Positions 56,143 to 64,000 of a stretch of 64,000 nucleotides of DNA are shown in pieces. A program made the position numbers and the translations under genes. Origin of the DNA: Streptomyces sp. HM190 (lineage in GTDB: Bacteria; Actinomycetota; Actinomycetes; Streptomycetales; Streptomycetaceae). The notes below the pieces were generated by a model that was given only the letters and a program-made list of their open reading frames with translations, had not been told where the DNA came from and searched no databases. The number at the start of each line of letters is the position of its first letter. Within the stretch, counting starts at the first letter, position 1. The DNA lies in NCBI RefSeq assembly GCF_009857135.1, contig NZ_CP047318.1, forward strand, positions 3,720,001 through 3,784,000, read 5' to 3'.

Positions 56143-58875
56143 TCAGCTCACGCGGGTGAGCTTGGGGACGAAGCCGGGTTCGGTGAGGTCCTTCTGCAGG
56201 GCCACCGGGACCTCGACGCCGTAGCCGGTGCCGTCGCCCACGGTCAGCGAGCCGACCTTCGTGCCGGCCTTCGCCTGGTGCGGGATGGTCTCCGCGGGCT
56301 CCAGCCCCAGCTTGACGGTCTTGCCGGCCCAGCCGACCGCCGAGACGTCCTCGGTGACGACGACGGGCGTCTGTCCGCCGAGTCGGTCGTCCACGTAGCC
56401 GACGACGTCGCCCTTCTTCAGGACCGTGTCGGAGGTGAGGGCGTCCTGGGCGGCGAGCATGGCCGTCTTGCTGACCGCGTTCACGGTGTCGATGATCGGC
56501 GGGGTGTGCTGGCCGAGGATCGCGCCGACGACGACGGCCGTCTCGCCGCCGACCTCCTGGGTGGCGGCGAAGAGCAGGTTGCCGCCGGCGGCCGAGGTGG
56601 AGCCGGTCTTGATGCCGATGGCGTTGTTGTAGGGGACGAGACGGTTGTAGTTGTCCCAGCGCTTGCCCGTCGGGTCGTGCCAGTAGGGCAGCTTGGTGAT
56701 GTCGGTGAGGGCCTTCATCCGCACCAGCTCGTTGCCGAGCTTGACCTGGTCCTCGGCGGTGGAGACGGTCGTCTCCTTCAGCCCGGACGGGTCGGTGTAC
56801 GTGGTGTTCTTCATCCCGAGGTCCTTGGCGGCGGCGTTCATCTTCTTGACGAACTCGGCCTCGGAGCCGTTGCTGTCCCAGCGGGCGAGCAGCCGGGCGA
56901 TGTTGTTCGCGGACGGAATCATGATGGCCGCGATGGCGTCGTACTGGGAGAGCTTGTCGCCCTCCTTGACGGTGTTGAGCGTGGACTCGCCGTCCTTGTC
57001 GTAGCCGCCCTCGGTCTCCGCCTTCGCGTCGACCGGGATGGTCGCGCCCTTGGCGCCCGGCTTCATCGGGTGTTCCTTGAGGATGACGTACGCGGTCATC
57101 GCCTTGGCGACGGAGCCGATGGCGACGGGCTTCTGCTCGCCGAAGCGGTCCAGGGTGCCGATGCCGTTGACGTCCATCCAGCCCTGGCCCTCCTCGGGCC
57201 ACGGCAGGGTCACCTTGTCGCCGTCGAAGGCGTACGAGTCCTTCGCGGTCAGCGCGAGCGTCGGGGCGGGGAGCGAACGGAAGTTCTGTACGACCGCAAA
57301 GACGATCACCAGCAGGATGACCAGCGGGGTCCAGATCTTGATCCGCCGGACGGCCGTCCTGAGCGGGGTCTGCGGGGGCGGCGGCGTGTTCGTCAGCTCC
57401 GCCAGCAGATCCAGCGGGGGCTTCGGCGGCAGCGGCTGCTGCGTGGTCCGCTCGGGGCCCACCTGGGGAACCGTCCGGGTGGCCTCGGCGGGCGCGACGG
57501 AGGGCTGCGCGGACCGGGACGGGGCGGGGTCGTCCAACGACTTGAGCGCCACGAACTTGCTGGTCCGCTCGCTGGGGGCGGCCCTGGCGTCGTCGGGGGC
57601 GGACTTGGCGTCCTCCGGGGTGGCCTTGGCGTCCTCGTCCCTGGCGGCACCTTCACGGCCGGGGGTGGCCGTGGCATCGCGTTCGGCGTCGCGGGAGGGC
57701 GCGTCGGTGTCGTCGGTCCCGTCGCCGGCCGGCCTGGGGGCCGCCGCGCCCAGCTTGAGCATGGTGGTGGGCTGGTCCACCGCGGGGACCCGGGGGGCGC
57801 GGAAGACGGCGGTCGCCTGGTCGACGGGGGGCTCGGCTTCGGCCTTCGTTTCGGCCTTGGGTTCGGCTTCGGGCTTCGTTTCGGGCTCGGCCCCGGCTTC
57901 GGCCTTCGTTTCGGGCTCGGCCCCGGCTTCGGGCTTGGCTTCGGCCGCGCTGGGGCGGGACTTGGCGAAGAAGACCCCGGAGCCGCCCTTGGGGGCGGGG
58001 GTGCCGGAACCGGCCTTCGCGCTGCCTTCGGAACCCTCGCCGTTCTCCTCCCCGGTGCGGGCGTCGCCCGCGCCCTCGTACCCGGCCTCGGGTTCCGCGT
58101 CCCCGACGGGCCCGGAGCCGCCACGCTCGCCGTCCGCGGCACCGCTCCCGCCGTCACGCGACGCGGCGCCCTCGGTCTCTGCGTCGGCGTCCTCGCGGCC
58201 ACCGGTCACCTGGTCGGCCCCGGCCACGGCCTCATCGGGCTCCGCGTCGCGCGGCACGTCCGCGCCGGTCTCGTCACCCGCGCCCTCCGCCTCCCGCGCC
58301 GCGGGCAGCCGCGTGGCGAGGGCGAGGGTCGGCGTGGCGGTCCCCGGCGAGCGCCGGGACGCAGCACCGGACTCGGACTCGGACCCGGCGTCGGCCGCGT
58401 CGCCGGTCCCGGCTTCGGTCTCCGCGGCGGGCACGGCTTCCGCCGGCTCCTCCAGGCTCACCTCGGCCTCGGCGCCGTCGTCACCGCCCTCGCCCTCGCC
58501 CTCGCGCTCCGCATCGGCATCGGCATCGGCATCGGCATCGGCGGCAGTCGTCTCGTCCCGCCCGGGGTCGTCCGACCCGGCACCGCCCGCCGTCCCTGCG
58601 GCGCCCCCGGCACCCGGCCCGGCGTCAGCCGTCGCACCCTCCGCGTCGGCCTCCCGCTCCGCGCCCTCGGTCGTCTCCAGCAGGTCGCGCCGCGAGAAGA
58701 CCGCCGTCGCCTGGTCCGGCTTCTGTGCGGGGGACGGCGATGTCGGCCGGGAGAGGGACAGGCGTGGGTCCGGGGAGGAGGACCCCGAGGCCTCCGGGAT
58801 GGGCGGTTCGCTCCCCGACGCCGACGATGTCGACGACTCGTACCGCTTCGACCTGTCGGGGGACGTGCCCGCCAC
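56143..58875 (-). CDS. D-alanyl-D-alanine carboxypeptidase with long disordered N-terminus
   Basis: 910 residues, more than twice the usual PBP5-type length. Residues 1-510 are cytoplasmic, low complexity, rich in Glu/Ala/Asp/Pro; a membrane anchor lies at about 512-533; the S11 carboxypeptidase domain follows with SxxK at Ser588-Lys591 (IGSVAKAM), SxN at Ser655-Asn657 (IPSANN) and KTG at 756-758. It trims the terminal D-Ala of peptidoglycan stem peptides outside the membrane. GTG 58875 has AGGAGG 5 nt upstream. The N-terminus repeats DQATAVF (Thr57 and near 353) and DQPTTML, possible kinase/FHA phospho-sites. Confidence 0.93.
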   Translation of the reverse strand: MAGTSPDRSKRYESSTSSASGSEPPIPEASGSSSPDPRLSLSRPTSPSPAQKPDQATAVFSRRDLLETTEGAEREADAEGATADAGPGAGGAAGTAGGAGSDDPGRDETTAADADADADADAEREGEGEGGDDGAEAEVSLEEPAEAVPAAETEAGTGDAADAGSESESGAASRRSPGTATPTLALATRLPAAREAEGAGDETGADVPRDAEPDEAVAGADQVTGGREDADAETEGAASRDGGSGAADGERGGSGPVGDAEPEAGYEGAGDARTGEENGEGSEGSAKAGSGTPAPKGGSGVFFAKSRPSAAEAKPEAGAEPETKAEAGAEPETKPEAEPKAETKAEAEPPVDQATAVFRAPRVPAVDQPTTMLKLGAAAPRPAGDGTDDTDAPSRDAERDATATPGREGAARDEDAKATPEDAKSAPDDARAAPSERTSKFVALKSLDDPAPSRSAQPSVAPAEATRTVPQVGPERTTQQPLPPKPPLDLLAELTNTPPPPQTPLRTAVRRIKIWTPLVILLVIVFAVVQNFRSLPAPTLALTAKDSYAFDGDKVTLPWPEEGQGWMDVNGIGTLDRFGEQKPVAIGSVAKAMTAYVILKEHPMKPGAKGATIPVDAKAETEGGYDKDGESTLNTVKEGDKLSQYDAIAAIMIPSANNIARLLARWDSNGSEAEFVKKMNAAAKDLGMKNTTYTDPSGLKETTVSTAEDQVKLGNELVRMKALTDITKLPYWHDPTGKRWDNYNRLVPYNNAIGIKTGSTSAAGGNLLFAATQEVGGETAVVVGAILGQHTPPIIDTVNAVSKTAMLAAQDALTSDTVLKKGDVVGYVDDRLGGQTPVVVTEDVSAVGWAGKTVKLGLEPAETIPHQAKAGTKVGSLTVGDGTGYGVEVPVALQKDLTEPGFVPKLTRVS

Positions 58876-59137
58876 CGATGCCTCCTCCCGCGCGCCGCCC
58901 GTCCTCGGGACACGCGCCCTACCGATCTGTGAAACCCGCCGCCCGGACACTAGCCACCCACGCACCACCGCGCCGCGCCACTGTCCGAACCATGTACCAG
59001 TGTCCTGTGTGCGGGCTTGACCCCTGCGATAGACGAGAACGACATACCTACCGGTTCCACTACATTCCGGTCACGCACCCTCGACAGACCAATGTGAGAG
59101 GGGTCACCCTGTCATTCATCCACGCGGGGAGGCATGG
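58876..59137. other. divergent promoter region of dac and GPP34 genes
   Basis: 262 bp. TTGACC at 59018 with GACATA 18 nt later (59042) is a reasonable rightward promoter. A short open frame starting at ATG 58992 with CPVC and DPCD is too weak to call. Confidence 0.4.
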
Positions 59138-59896
59138 ATGGGCAGGAGCCGCAGAACACTTCCGGAGGAGCTTCTGTTGCTGGCGTTGGACCCGGCCACG
59201 GGTACCACCGCACAGCCGCAGTCGCTCGACCTTGGTCTGGCCGGAGCGCAGCTAGTGGAGCTGGCGCTGGCCGGGCGGATAGCCCCAGACGGGGATCGTA
59301 TCGCCGTGGTGTCCCCACGGCCGACTGGAGATCCAACACTGGACTGCGCGTTGGAGTTGCTGCGAAGGCGTGGCGCTCCGGTCCGTGCGGTGCACTGGAT
59401 CGGCGGGCCCCGGCTGGGGCTGCGCCAGACCTACCTGTCACACCTGGAGCGCTGCGGCATGGTGCACGCCGTCGCGGGCCAGATGTGCGGGGTGCTGCCG
59501 ACGACGCGCTACCAGGCGACGGACACGGCCATCAGCCGGGAGATCAAGGCCCGGCTGGACTCCGCGATCCGCACCGGCGTACCGCCGGACCCGCGGACGG
59601 CCGCGCTCGCCGCACTGGCCCACGCCGTGGGCCTCGGCAAGCACCTGTACCCGGGGAACGAGGGACGCTCGTCCCGCTCCCGGCTCAGGGACCTCATCCG
59701 GCACGACCCCATGGGCGGTCTGGTGGCCCACGCTGTCATGGACGTGCAGAACGGCGTGGCCGCACAGCCACGCCGCAGCCCGGCACCGGCCGGCCGGCAG
59801 GCCGCCCCCGGCGCCCGGCCACCCGCACCGGAACCCGCCCGCGGTGTTCCGATGCAGCCGCGGCGCGGCTCGATGGCACGCGTCGTGGCGCACTGA
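59138..59896 (+). CDS. GPP34/GOLPH3-family phosphoinositide-binding-like protein
   Basis: 252 residues: TLPEELLLLALDPATGTT...LDLGLAGAQLVELALAGRIAPDGDRIAVV is the GPP34 N-terminus, and RYQATDTAISREIKARLDSAIRTGVPPDPRTAALAALAHAVGLGKHLYPG the later core; the tail is Pro/Ala/Arg-rich. The eukaryotic relative binds PI4P on Golgi membranes; the bacterial role is unknown. ATG 59138 has GGGGAGG 5 nt upstream. Confidence 0.93.
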   Translation: MGRSRRTLPEELLLLALDPATGTTAQPQSLDLGLAGAQLVELALAGRIAPDGDRIAVVSPRPTGDPTLDCALELLRRRGAPVRAVHWIGGPRLGLRQTYLSHLERCGMVHAVAGQMCGVLPTTRYQATDTAISREIKARLDSAIRTGVPPDPRTAALAALAHAVGLGKHLYPGNEGRSSRSRLRDLIRHDPMGGLVAHAVMDVQNGVAAQPRRSPAPAGRQAAPGARPPAPEPARGVPMQPRRGSMARVVAH

Positions 59897-60473
59897 GCAG
59901 CCTGAGCACCCGAGCGTCGACACGCCAACCCCCCGGCGTACCGGCGCTGTTGGGCGGCGCGACCCGTCGCCGTCGCCGTCGCAGCACCGAACCGAACCGT
60001 CGGTCCATCACGTCACCGTAGGTTCATCGCCGCACCACCCGCACCACCCGCACCACCCGCACCACCGAACGACCCGCAGCACCGAACGACCCACAGCACG
60101 ACGCACACCGGTGCGCACCGCTCGCACCGTCGGCGTCGGCGCCGACCCGAACCGCCTCACGGGACCCCAGAACCCGGTTCGGGAGCCGCCGGATCGCGCG
60201 GGGCGCGCGAGGCCGTAGGGACACGCTCGGCCGGTCGATCCGTCGACCGTCCGGGCCGGTCCGTACGACAGGGCCTCGCCGCCCCGCGCGGTCGCATGTT
60301 CCGATGCTGACCGTATATTCGGCGGAGAACCCCCCAAGGCGGAAAAACTACGGCGTGAACGGCGCGCACACAGCGCGTGTCCGCTGTTTTCCAGCGGCAC
60401 TGGGCACATTGGTGGCAATCTGCTCAGCAGCAGATACGCAAAGTAGAGGCCCGCAGCCGGAGGTGCACGTCCC
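59897..60473. other. 577-bp gene-poor region upstream of the XRE regulator
   Basis: No supportable gene. Contains a CCGCACCAC-type 9-bp repeat, four copies near 60030-60066, then related GAACGACCC repeats. GTATATTCGG near 60310 is the only AT-rich promoter-like spot; an open frame from 60304 has atypical composition and overlaps the regulator start, so it is not called. Confidence 0.5.
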
Positions 60474-61334
60474 GTGGCGTCCAATGTCAATCCCACCGTC
60501 AGGCGACGCCGGTTGGGCCAGGAGCTGCGCCGGCTCCGTGAGCTCAAGGGCATGACCGCCGAGGAAGTGGCCGAACGGCTGCTGGTGTCCCAGTCGAAGA
60601 TCAGCCGACTGGAGAACGGCCGCCGCAGCATCAGCCAGCGTGACGTCCGCGACCTCTGCGGGGTCTACGAGGTCGAGGACCAGCGGGTCGTCGACTCGCT
60701 GATGCAGATGGCCAAGGACTCACGCCAGCAGGGCTGGTGGCACGCGTTCGGCGACGTCCCGTACAGCGTCTACATCGGCCTGGAGACCGACGCGGCCAGT
60801 CTGCGCGTGTACGACCCGCAGGTCGTCCCCGGGCTGCTCCAGACCCGCCCGTACGCCGAGGCCCTCATCGCGGGCGCGCTGCCCGAGACGATGCCCGGCG
60901 ACATCGAGAAGCGGGTCCAGGTACGCATGAGGCGACAGGAACGTATCTCCGCACCGGAGAGCCCCCTGCGGCTGTGGACGGTCCTCGACGAGGCCGCACT
61001 GCGCCGGGTGGTCGGCAACCGCTCCCTGATGCGGGAGCAGTTGGAGTACCTGGTCGAGCAGTCCCAACTCCCGCACGTCACCGTGCAGGTGATCCCCTTC
61101 GACCTGGGTGCGCATCCCGGCCTCAACGGCCAGTACGCGATTCTGGAGTTCCCGGACGCCTCGGACTCCAGCGTCGTCTACATCGAGGGCGTCACGAGCG
61201 ACCTGTATCTGGAGAAGCCGGGCGACGTCCAGAAGTACAGCGTGATGTATGAGCACTTGAGGGCACAGGCCCTGAATGTGGATCAATCCCGCCAGTTCAT
61301 CGCCGACATCGCGAAGGAGTATGCGCGGTTGTAG
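60474..61334 (+). CDS. XRE-family regulator with DUF5753 (WhiJ-like)
   Basis: 286 residues: XRE HTH at 12-70 (LGQELRRLRELKGMTAEEVAERLLVSQSKISRLENGRRSISQRDVRDLCGVY) and a DUF5753 domain (about 100-280) with YDPQVVPGLLQTRPYAEALI and VIPFDLGAHPGLNGQYAILEFPD. GTG 60474 follows GGAGGTG. In Streptomyces such proteins act with a small DUF397 protein encoded nearby (WhiJ/AbaA-like loci affecting development), as here. Confidence 0.93.
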   Translation: MASNVNPTVRRRRLGQELRRLRELKGMTAEEVAERLLVSQSKISRLENGRRSISQRDVRDLCGVYEVEDQRVVDSLMQMAKDSRQQGWWHAFGDVPYSVYIGLETDAASLRVYDPQVVPGLLQTRPYAEALIAGALPETMPGDIEKRVQVRMRRQERISAPESPLRLWTVLDEAALRRVVGNRSLMREQLEYLVEQSQLPHVTVQVIPFDLGAHPGLNGQYAILEFPDASDSSVVYIEGVTSDLYLEKPGDVQKYSVMYEHLRAQALNVDQSRQFIADIAKEYARL

Positions 61335-61426
61335 GCCCTGAGCGGCTTGATCATGGCGCCGCGAGATCGAAAGGGGCGTAATATACACCCCGGCATCCCC
61401 GAGGGGAAGACCCAAGGGGAATATGC

Positions 61427-61440
61427 CACTCGTGCGAGTG
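61427..61440. promoter_or_regulatory. palindrome between WhiJ-like and DUF397 genes
   Basis: CACTCG-TG-CGAGTG, a perfect 6-2-6 inverted repeat, followed by GAATAGTCGC. It lies between the regulator stop and the DUF397 start; candidate operator for the upstream XRE protein. Confidence 0.55.
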
Positions 61441-61595
61441 AATAGTCGCTTCGTCAGCCGATGTTGGCGAGTAGCGTCGATCACGTCAAGGAAAATCAAC
61501 GACCTTGGCGGAAACCGAACTGTGGGGTCCGGGGACGGACGTGTTCCCGCAGTTCGGCGACAGCACTCAATGACCAACCGGCTAGCGGAGCAGAA

Positions 61596-61805
61596 ATGGC
61601 AATTCAGCAAGGCGCCACGGACACGTGGGTCAAGTCCTCGTACTCCACGGGCAACGGCGCGTGCGTCGAGGTCAAGTCCCCCGTCGTCGCGGCGCTCTCC
61701 GTGCGTGACTCCAAGGTTTCCGACGGTCCGACCCTGGCGTTCCCCGCCGACTCGTGGAACGCGTTCGTCACCGGGGTCAACCGGGGAGCCTTCGACCTCG
61801 CGTGA
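61596..61805 (+). CDS. DUF397 domain protein
   Basis: 69 residues: WVKSSYSTGNGACVEVKSPVVAALSVRDSKVSDGPTLAFPADSWNAFVTGVNRGAFDL is a complete DUF397 domain. ATG 61596 with GCGGAG upstream. Partner of the WhiJ-like regulator; proposed as a co-regulator or antitoxin-like protein in other loci, unproven here. Confidence 0.93.
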   Translation: MAIQQGATDTWVKSSYSTGNGACVEVKSPVVAALSVRDSKVSDGPTLAFPADSWNAFVTGVNRGAFDLA

Positions 61806-61854
61806 CCATGGCTCACCCCCACAAGAAGCACAACTTCACACACACCAACTGACA

Positions 61855-61895
61855 GAGCCCTCTCGACCGGCCCGCCGTCCTGGCCGAGGGGGCTC
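61855..61895 (+). terminator. terminator after the DUF397 gene
   Basis: GAGCCCTCTCG (61855-61865) and CGAGGGGGCTC (61885-61895) pair over 11 bp with one G-T-type mismatch. Confidence 0.8.
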
Positions 61896-62186
61896 GGCCT
61901 TGCCCGCCCACCACACCAACCACCGCGCCACCGACACCACTACCGACACCACCGACCCCACCGCTCCCGCGCCCGCTCCCACTCCCGCCCAGCCGCTTCC
62001 CCTCCTGACCGACTCGACGCCCAACCGCCTCCCCGTCCGGTTACCGCAGTCGGTCCGCGTACCGGTCCTCCTCCGGACGCGGTCACAGATCCGTCCGTCG
62101 GGCCGACGTGCGGGATCGCTGAACCCGGGCGAAGTCGGGCGGACACCCGCCTTCAGATCTGACGCGTTGTCAGCTAAACCGGACCC
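61896..62186. other. low-complexity intergenic with operator-like site
   Basis: 61920-62000 is a CACC/ACC/CGCTCCC-rich pyrimidine-biased tract with no gene. Near the next start, TCAGATCTGA (62153-62162) and CTGAC-N5-GTCAG (62159-62173) are inverted repeats. Confidence 0.5.
62159..62173. promoter_or_regulatory. CTGAC-N5-GTCAG operator-like inverted repeat
   Basis: CTGAC (62159-62163), GCGTT, GTCAG (62169-62173), ending 13 nt before the ATG at 62187. The TCTGACG/CGTCAG-like form is typical of several TetR operators; no TetR gene is within view on this side. Confidence 0.5.
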
Positions 62187-63041
62187 ATGACAGCCGACCA
62201 CACGAAGGCGGACGAGACCCGCAGCCATCTGTACGGCGAACTGGCCGCCGTCGGCCCCTACGGAGCCGACCTCGGGCACGCGCTCATCACCATGGTCGAG
62301 CCGCACCCCGGCCGGGAACGCGAGTACAACCGCTGGTACGAAGACGACCACTTCATCGCAGGCGCGATGGCCATGCCCTGGATGTACGCCGGGCGCCGCT
62401 GGGTGGCCACACGGGACCTGCAACTCCTGCGCTACCCGGAGAAGTCCGCCGTCGCACAGCCGGTGACGGCCGGGTGCTACATGTCCGTCTACTGGATGAC
62501 CGCCGGCCGCTACGCCGACCACATGCGCTGGACCGTCGGCATCAACCGGCGCCTCAACCGCGACCATCGGGTCTTCCAGGACCGCACCCACGTCTTCACG
62601 GCCTTCCAGGACCACGCGGTGACCGTCTACCGCGACGCCGAGGGCCCGCGCGACATCCACGCCCTCGACCACCCCTACGCCGGACTCGTCGTCGAGGTCA
62701 TCGACAGCGACTCCCCCGCCGGTCGCGCGGAACTGATCACCTGGCTGCGCGACGAGCACCTCCCACGACGCCTGGCGGGCTCACCCGCGGCCATGGTGAC
62801 CGTCTTCACGCCGACCCCCCTGCCCCTGGACCGCATGTCCTACGTCAAACAGGTCGAGGGGGTCGGGACCCGGCTGACCCTGCTGTGGTTCCTCCGGCAG
62901 GACCCCCGCGACACCTGGCACGAGCACTTCACGGACCTGGACACGTCGGTGGCGGCCTCGGGGCTGGGGGAGGTGCAGTTCGTCGCCCCGTTCATCCCGA
63001 CGCTGCCCGGGACGGACCGGTACGTGGACGAGTTGCGGTGA
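62187..63041 (+). CDS. two-domain dimeric alpha/beta-barrel-like hypothetical protein
   Basis: 284 residues. Two similar halves each with a strand-helix pattern: ALITMVEPHPGREREYNRWYEDDHFIAGAMAMPWMYAGRRWVA (about 32-75) and GLVVEVIDSDSPAGRAELITWLRDEHLPRRLAGSPAAMVTVFTPTPLP (about 170-215). The YNRWYEDDHF text resembles EthD/ferredoxin-like dimeric barrel proteins. Function unknown. No ribosome binding site directly before ATG 62187, so a leaderless message is possible. Confidence 0.72.
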   Translation: MTADHTKADETRSHLYGELAAVGPYGADLGHALITMVEPHPGREREYNRWYEDDHFIAGAMAMPWMYAGRRWVATRDLQLLRYPEKSAVAQPVTAGCYMSVYWMTAGRYADHMRWTVGINRRLNRDHRVFQDRTHVFTAFQDHAVTVYRDAEGPRDIHALDHPYAGLVVEVIDSDSPAGRAELITWLRDEHLPRRLAGSPAAMVTVFTPTPLPLDRMSYVKQVEGVGTRLTLLWFLRQDPRDTWHEHFTDLDTSVAASGLGEVQFVAPFIPTLPGTDRYVDELR

Positions 63042-63234
63042 GCCACCGAACACCGCGGACGTGAGCCGCCGAACACCGCGGACCGGCACACGCCCCACCC
63101 AGGACCAGGAGCAGCGGCGGAACGCATGCGGCGCGTTGTCACCGCGAGCGCAACGGCGTCGTGGTTACGGCGGGACTCGCTCTCCTCAGGAGCGCCAAGG
63201 CTGAGATGTGTACAACGTCAACACACTCCCGCGA

Positions 63235-63263
63235 TTGATGGGTGTAGGGGATCCGTGTACGGT
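63235..63263 (+). promoter_or_regulatory. promoter of the methylase gene, predicting a leaderless mRNA
   Basis: TTGATG (63235-63240), exactly 17 nt, TACGGT (63258-63263). Seven nt separate the -10 box from the ATG at 63271, so transcription should start at or next to the A of ATG. No Shine-Dalgarno sequence is present, which fits. Confidence 0.72.
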
Positions 63264-63270
63264 GACGCGC

Positions 63271-64000
63271 ATGGCAGACCATCCCGCCCCATCTGCCGGT
63301 GGACCGCTTGTCACCGGCTCCGAGATCGCCAGGCTCGCCGGTGTCACGCGTGCCGCCGTCTCCAACTGGCGGCGGAGGTACGAGGACTTCCCGGCACCCG
63401 CGGGCGGCGGTGTGAACAGCCCGCTGTTCGACCTGGCCTCGGTGCAGGCGTGGCTGGACAGGCAGCGCAAGGGCCAGGACGTGTCGGAGGAGGTGCAGTT
63501 GTGGCAGGCCCTGCGGGGGGCCTACGGCGACGACATGATCGGCGGGCTCGTCGACGTCGCCCGGCTCCTCGCCGGTCACGAGGGCGAGGTCCGCGAAGCC
63601 CTTCCGGCCGATGCCGTGCGACTGGCGCGGCAGCTCGGCGACAGTGGATCACCCGGCGACGTGGTGAGCGCGCTGACGGAACGGTTCACCGACTCAGTGC
63701 GCCGGGCCGGCTGCGACCAGGTCACCTCACCGCGCATCGTCCGGGCCGTGCGGCACTTCGCAGGTCAGGTGCCGGACGACGCGACCCTCTTCGACCCGGC
63801 GTGCGGTATCGGGACGCTCCTGCTGACCGTCGGGCCCGAGCGGGGTCCGAGACGGTGCGGTCAGGAGATCGACACCCGCAGTGCTCGATTCGCACAGCTG
63901 AGAGCCGACCTCACGGGGCGTACCGACGTCGACATCCTCATCGGGGATTCACTGCGTGACGACCACTGGCCGGACCTCAGGGCCGATCTGGTCGTCTGCG
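63271..64000 (+). CDS. N-6 DNA methylase with N-terminal HTH (3' end outside window)
   Basis: 243 codons visible. Residues 15-65 form an HTH followed by a specificity-like wing (VTGSEIARLAGVTRAAVSNWRRRYEDFPAPAGG...SPLFDLASVQAWLDRQRK). Methylase domain: TSPRIVRAVRHFAG at 152-165 and SAM motif I DPACGIGTLLL at 175-185; the catalytic NPP(F/Y) should follow just beyond the window after ADLVVC. Adenine-N6 methyltransferase of the HsdM-like type; could be a solitary methylase or part of a restriction or defence locus to the right. Confidence 0.9.
   Translation, partial: MADHPAPSAGGPLVTGSEIARLAGVTRAAVSNWRRRYEDFPAPAGGGVNSPLFDLASVQAWLDRQRKGQDVSEEVQLWQALRGAYGDDMIGGLVDVARLLAGHEGEVREALPADAVRLARQLGDSGSPGDVVSALTERFTDSVRRAGCDQVTSPRIVRAVRHFAGQVPDDATLFDPACGIGTLLLTVGPERGPRRCGQEIDTRSARFAQLRADLTGRTDVDILIGDSLRDDHWPDLRADLVVC

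Noticed and set aside
58992..59255. Short frame MYQCPVCGLDPCD as a zinc-finger microprotein
   Set aside because: Runs out of frame into GPP34, has no ribosome binding site and only one convincing Cys pair; more likely promoter DNA.
60304..60555. 83-residue frame upstream of the XRE gene
   Set aside because: Overlaps the regulator start in another frame, composition is not coding-like.

Overview
The window is a high-GC actinobacterial chromosome segment, almost certainly from a Streptomyces. The evidence is the very GC-rich coding sequence with many GTG and TTG starts, a HrdD-type principal-like sigma factor, a WhiJ-type regulator paired with a DUF397 protein, a DUF6227-like protein, and Streptomyces-style divergent transporter/regulator pairs. 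Both ends are cut inside genes: a molybdopterin molybdotransferase on the left and an N-6 DNA methylase on the right.

Layout. 0-9 kb: moeA (partial) and galU, a divergent 5-formyltetrahydrofolate cyclo-ligase, a large penicillin-acylase family enzyme, a K+/H+ antiporter and an MFS permease. 8.6-16.7 kb: an FmdB-type zinc ribbon protein behind a near-consensus CIRCE element, MTA phosphorylase, a SAF/CpaB-like protein, mscL, a LtrA-type membrane protein, a DmpA/P1 aminopeptidase, a lipoprotein L,D-transpeptidase and a DUF6227-like protein. 16.7-21.7 kb: the fructose PTS operon fruR-fruK-fruA, with a remarkable 75-bp periodic palindrome array between fruK and fruA. 22-31 kb: three regulator/transporter or regulator/enzyme loci (WYL regulator/DHA2 exporter, MarR/DODA dioxygenase, TetR/DHA2 exporter) and hrdD, which has a textbook sigma-R promoter and is divergent from a phosphinothricin-acetyltransferase-like gene. 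31.5-38.4 kb: a secreted M6 metalloprotease, a double IclR regulator and an ABC-2 exporter operon (ATPase plus two permeases).

38.7-45 kb is the accessory part. A tRNA-Arg(CCU) is followed by a YxiG-like gene and then by a 3.5-kb element bounded by ~90-bp inverted repeats. That element carries an IS256-family transposase, an overlapping HAD-type gene and a frameshifted IS701-family transposase; its right end supplies the stop codon of a GntR gene. Beyond it lie two overlapping small genes and a gutted Ser/Thr kinase-TPR pseudogene.

45-56 kb holds a secreted lamin-tail protein with a His/Asp-rich tail, small zinc-ribbon and helical proteins, and an unusual translationally coupled trio: a membrane-anchored repeat peptide, an XRE-HTH/sigma-70 fusion and a helical protein of unknown function. 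Next come MFS/ArsR/glutathione peroxidase, a MerR-type regulator and a polytopic membrane protein. 56-64 kb: a D,D-carboxypeptidase with a ~500-residue acidic cytoplasmic extension, GPP34, the WhiJ-like/DUF397 pair, a two-domain dimeric alpha/beta-barrel-like protein and the start of the methylase, apparently transcribed leaderless.

A recurring oddity is short tandem repeats abutting or including stop codons (WYL regulator, M6 protease, DHA2 exporter, ABC permease, HrdD).
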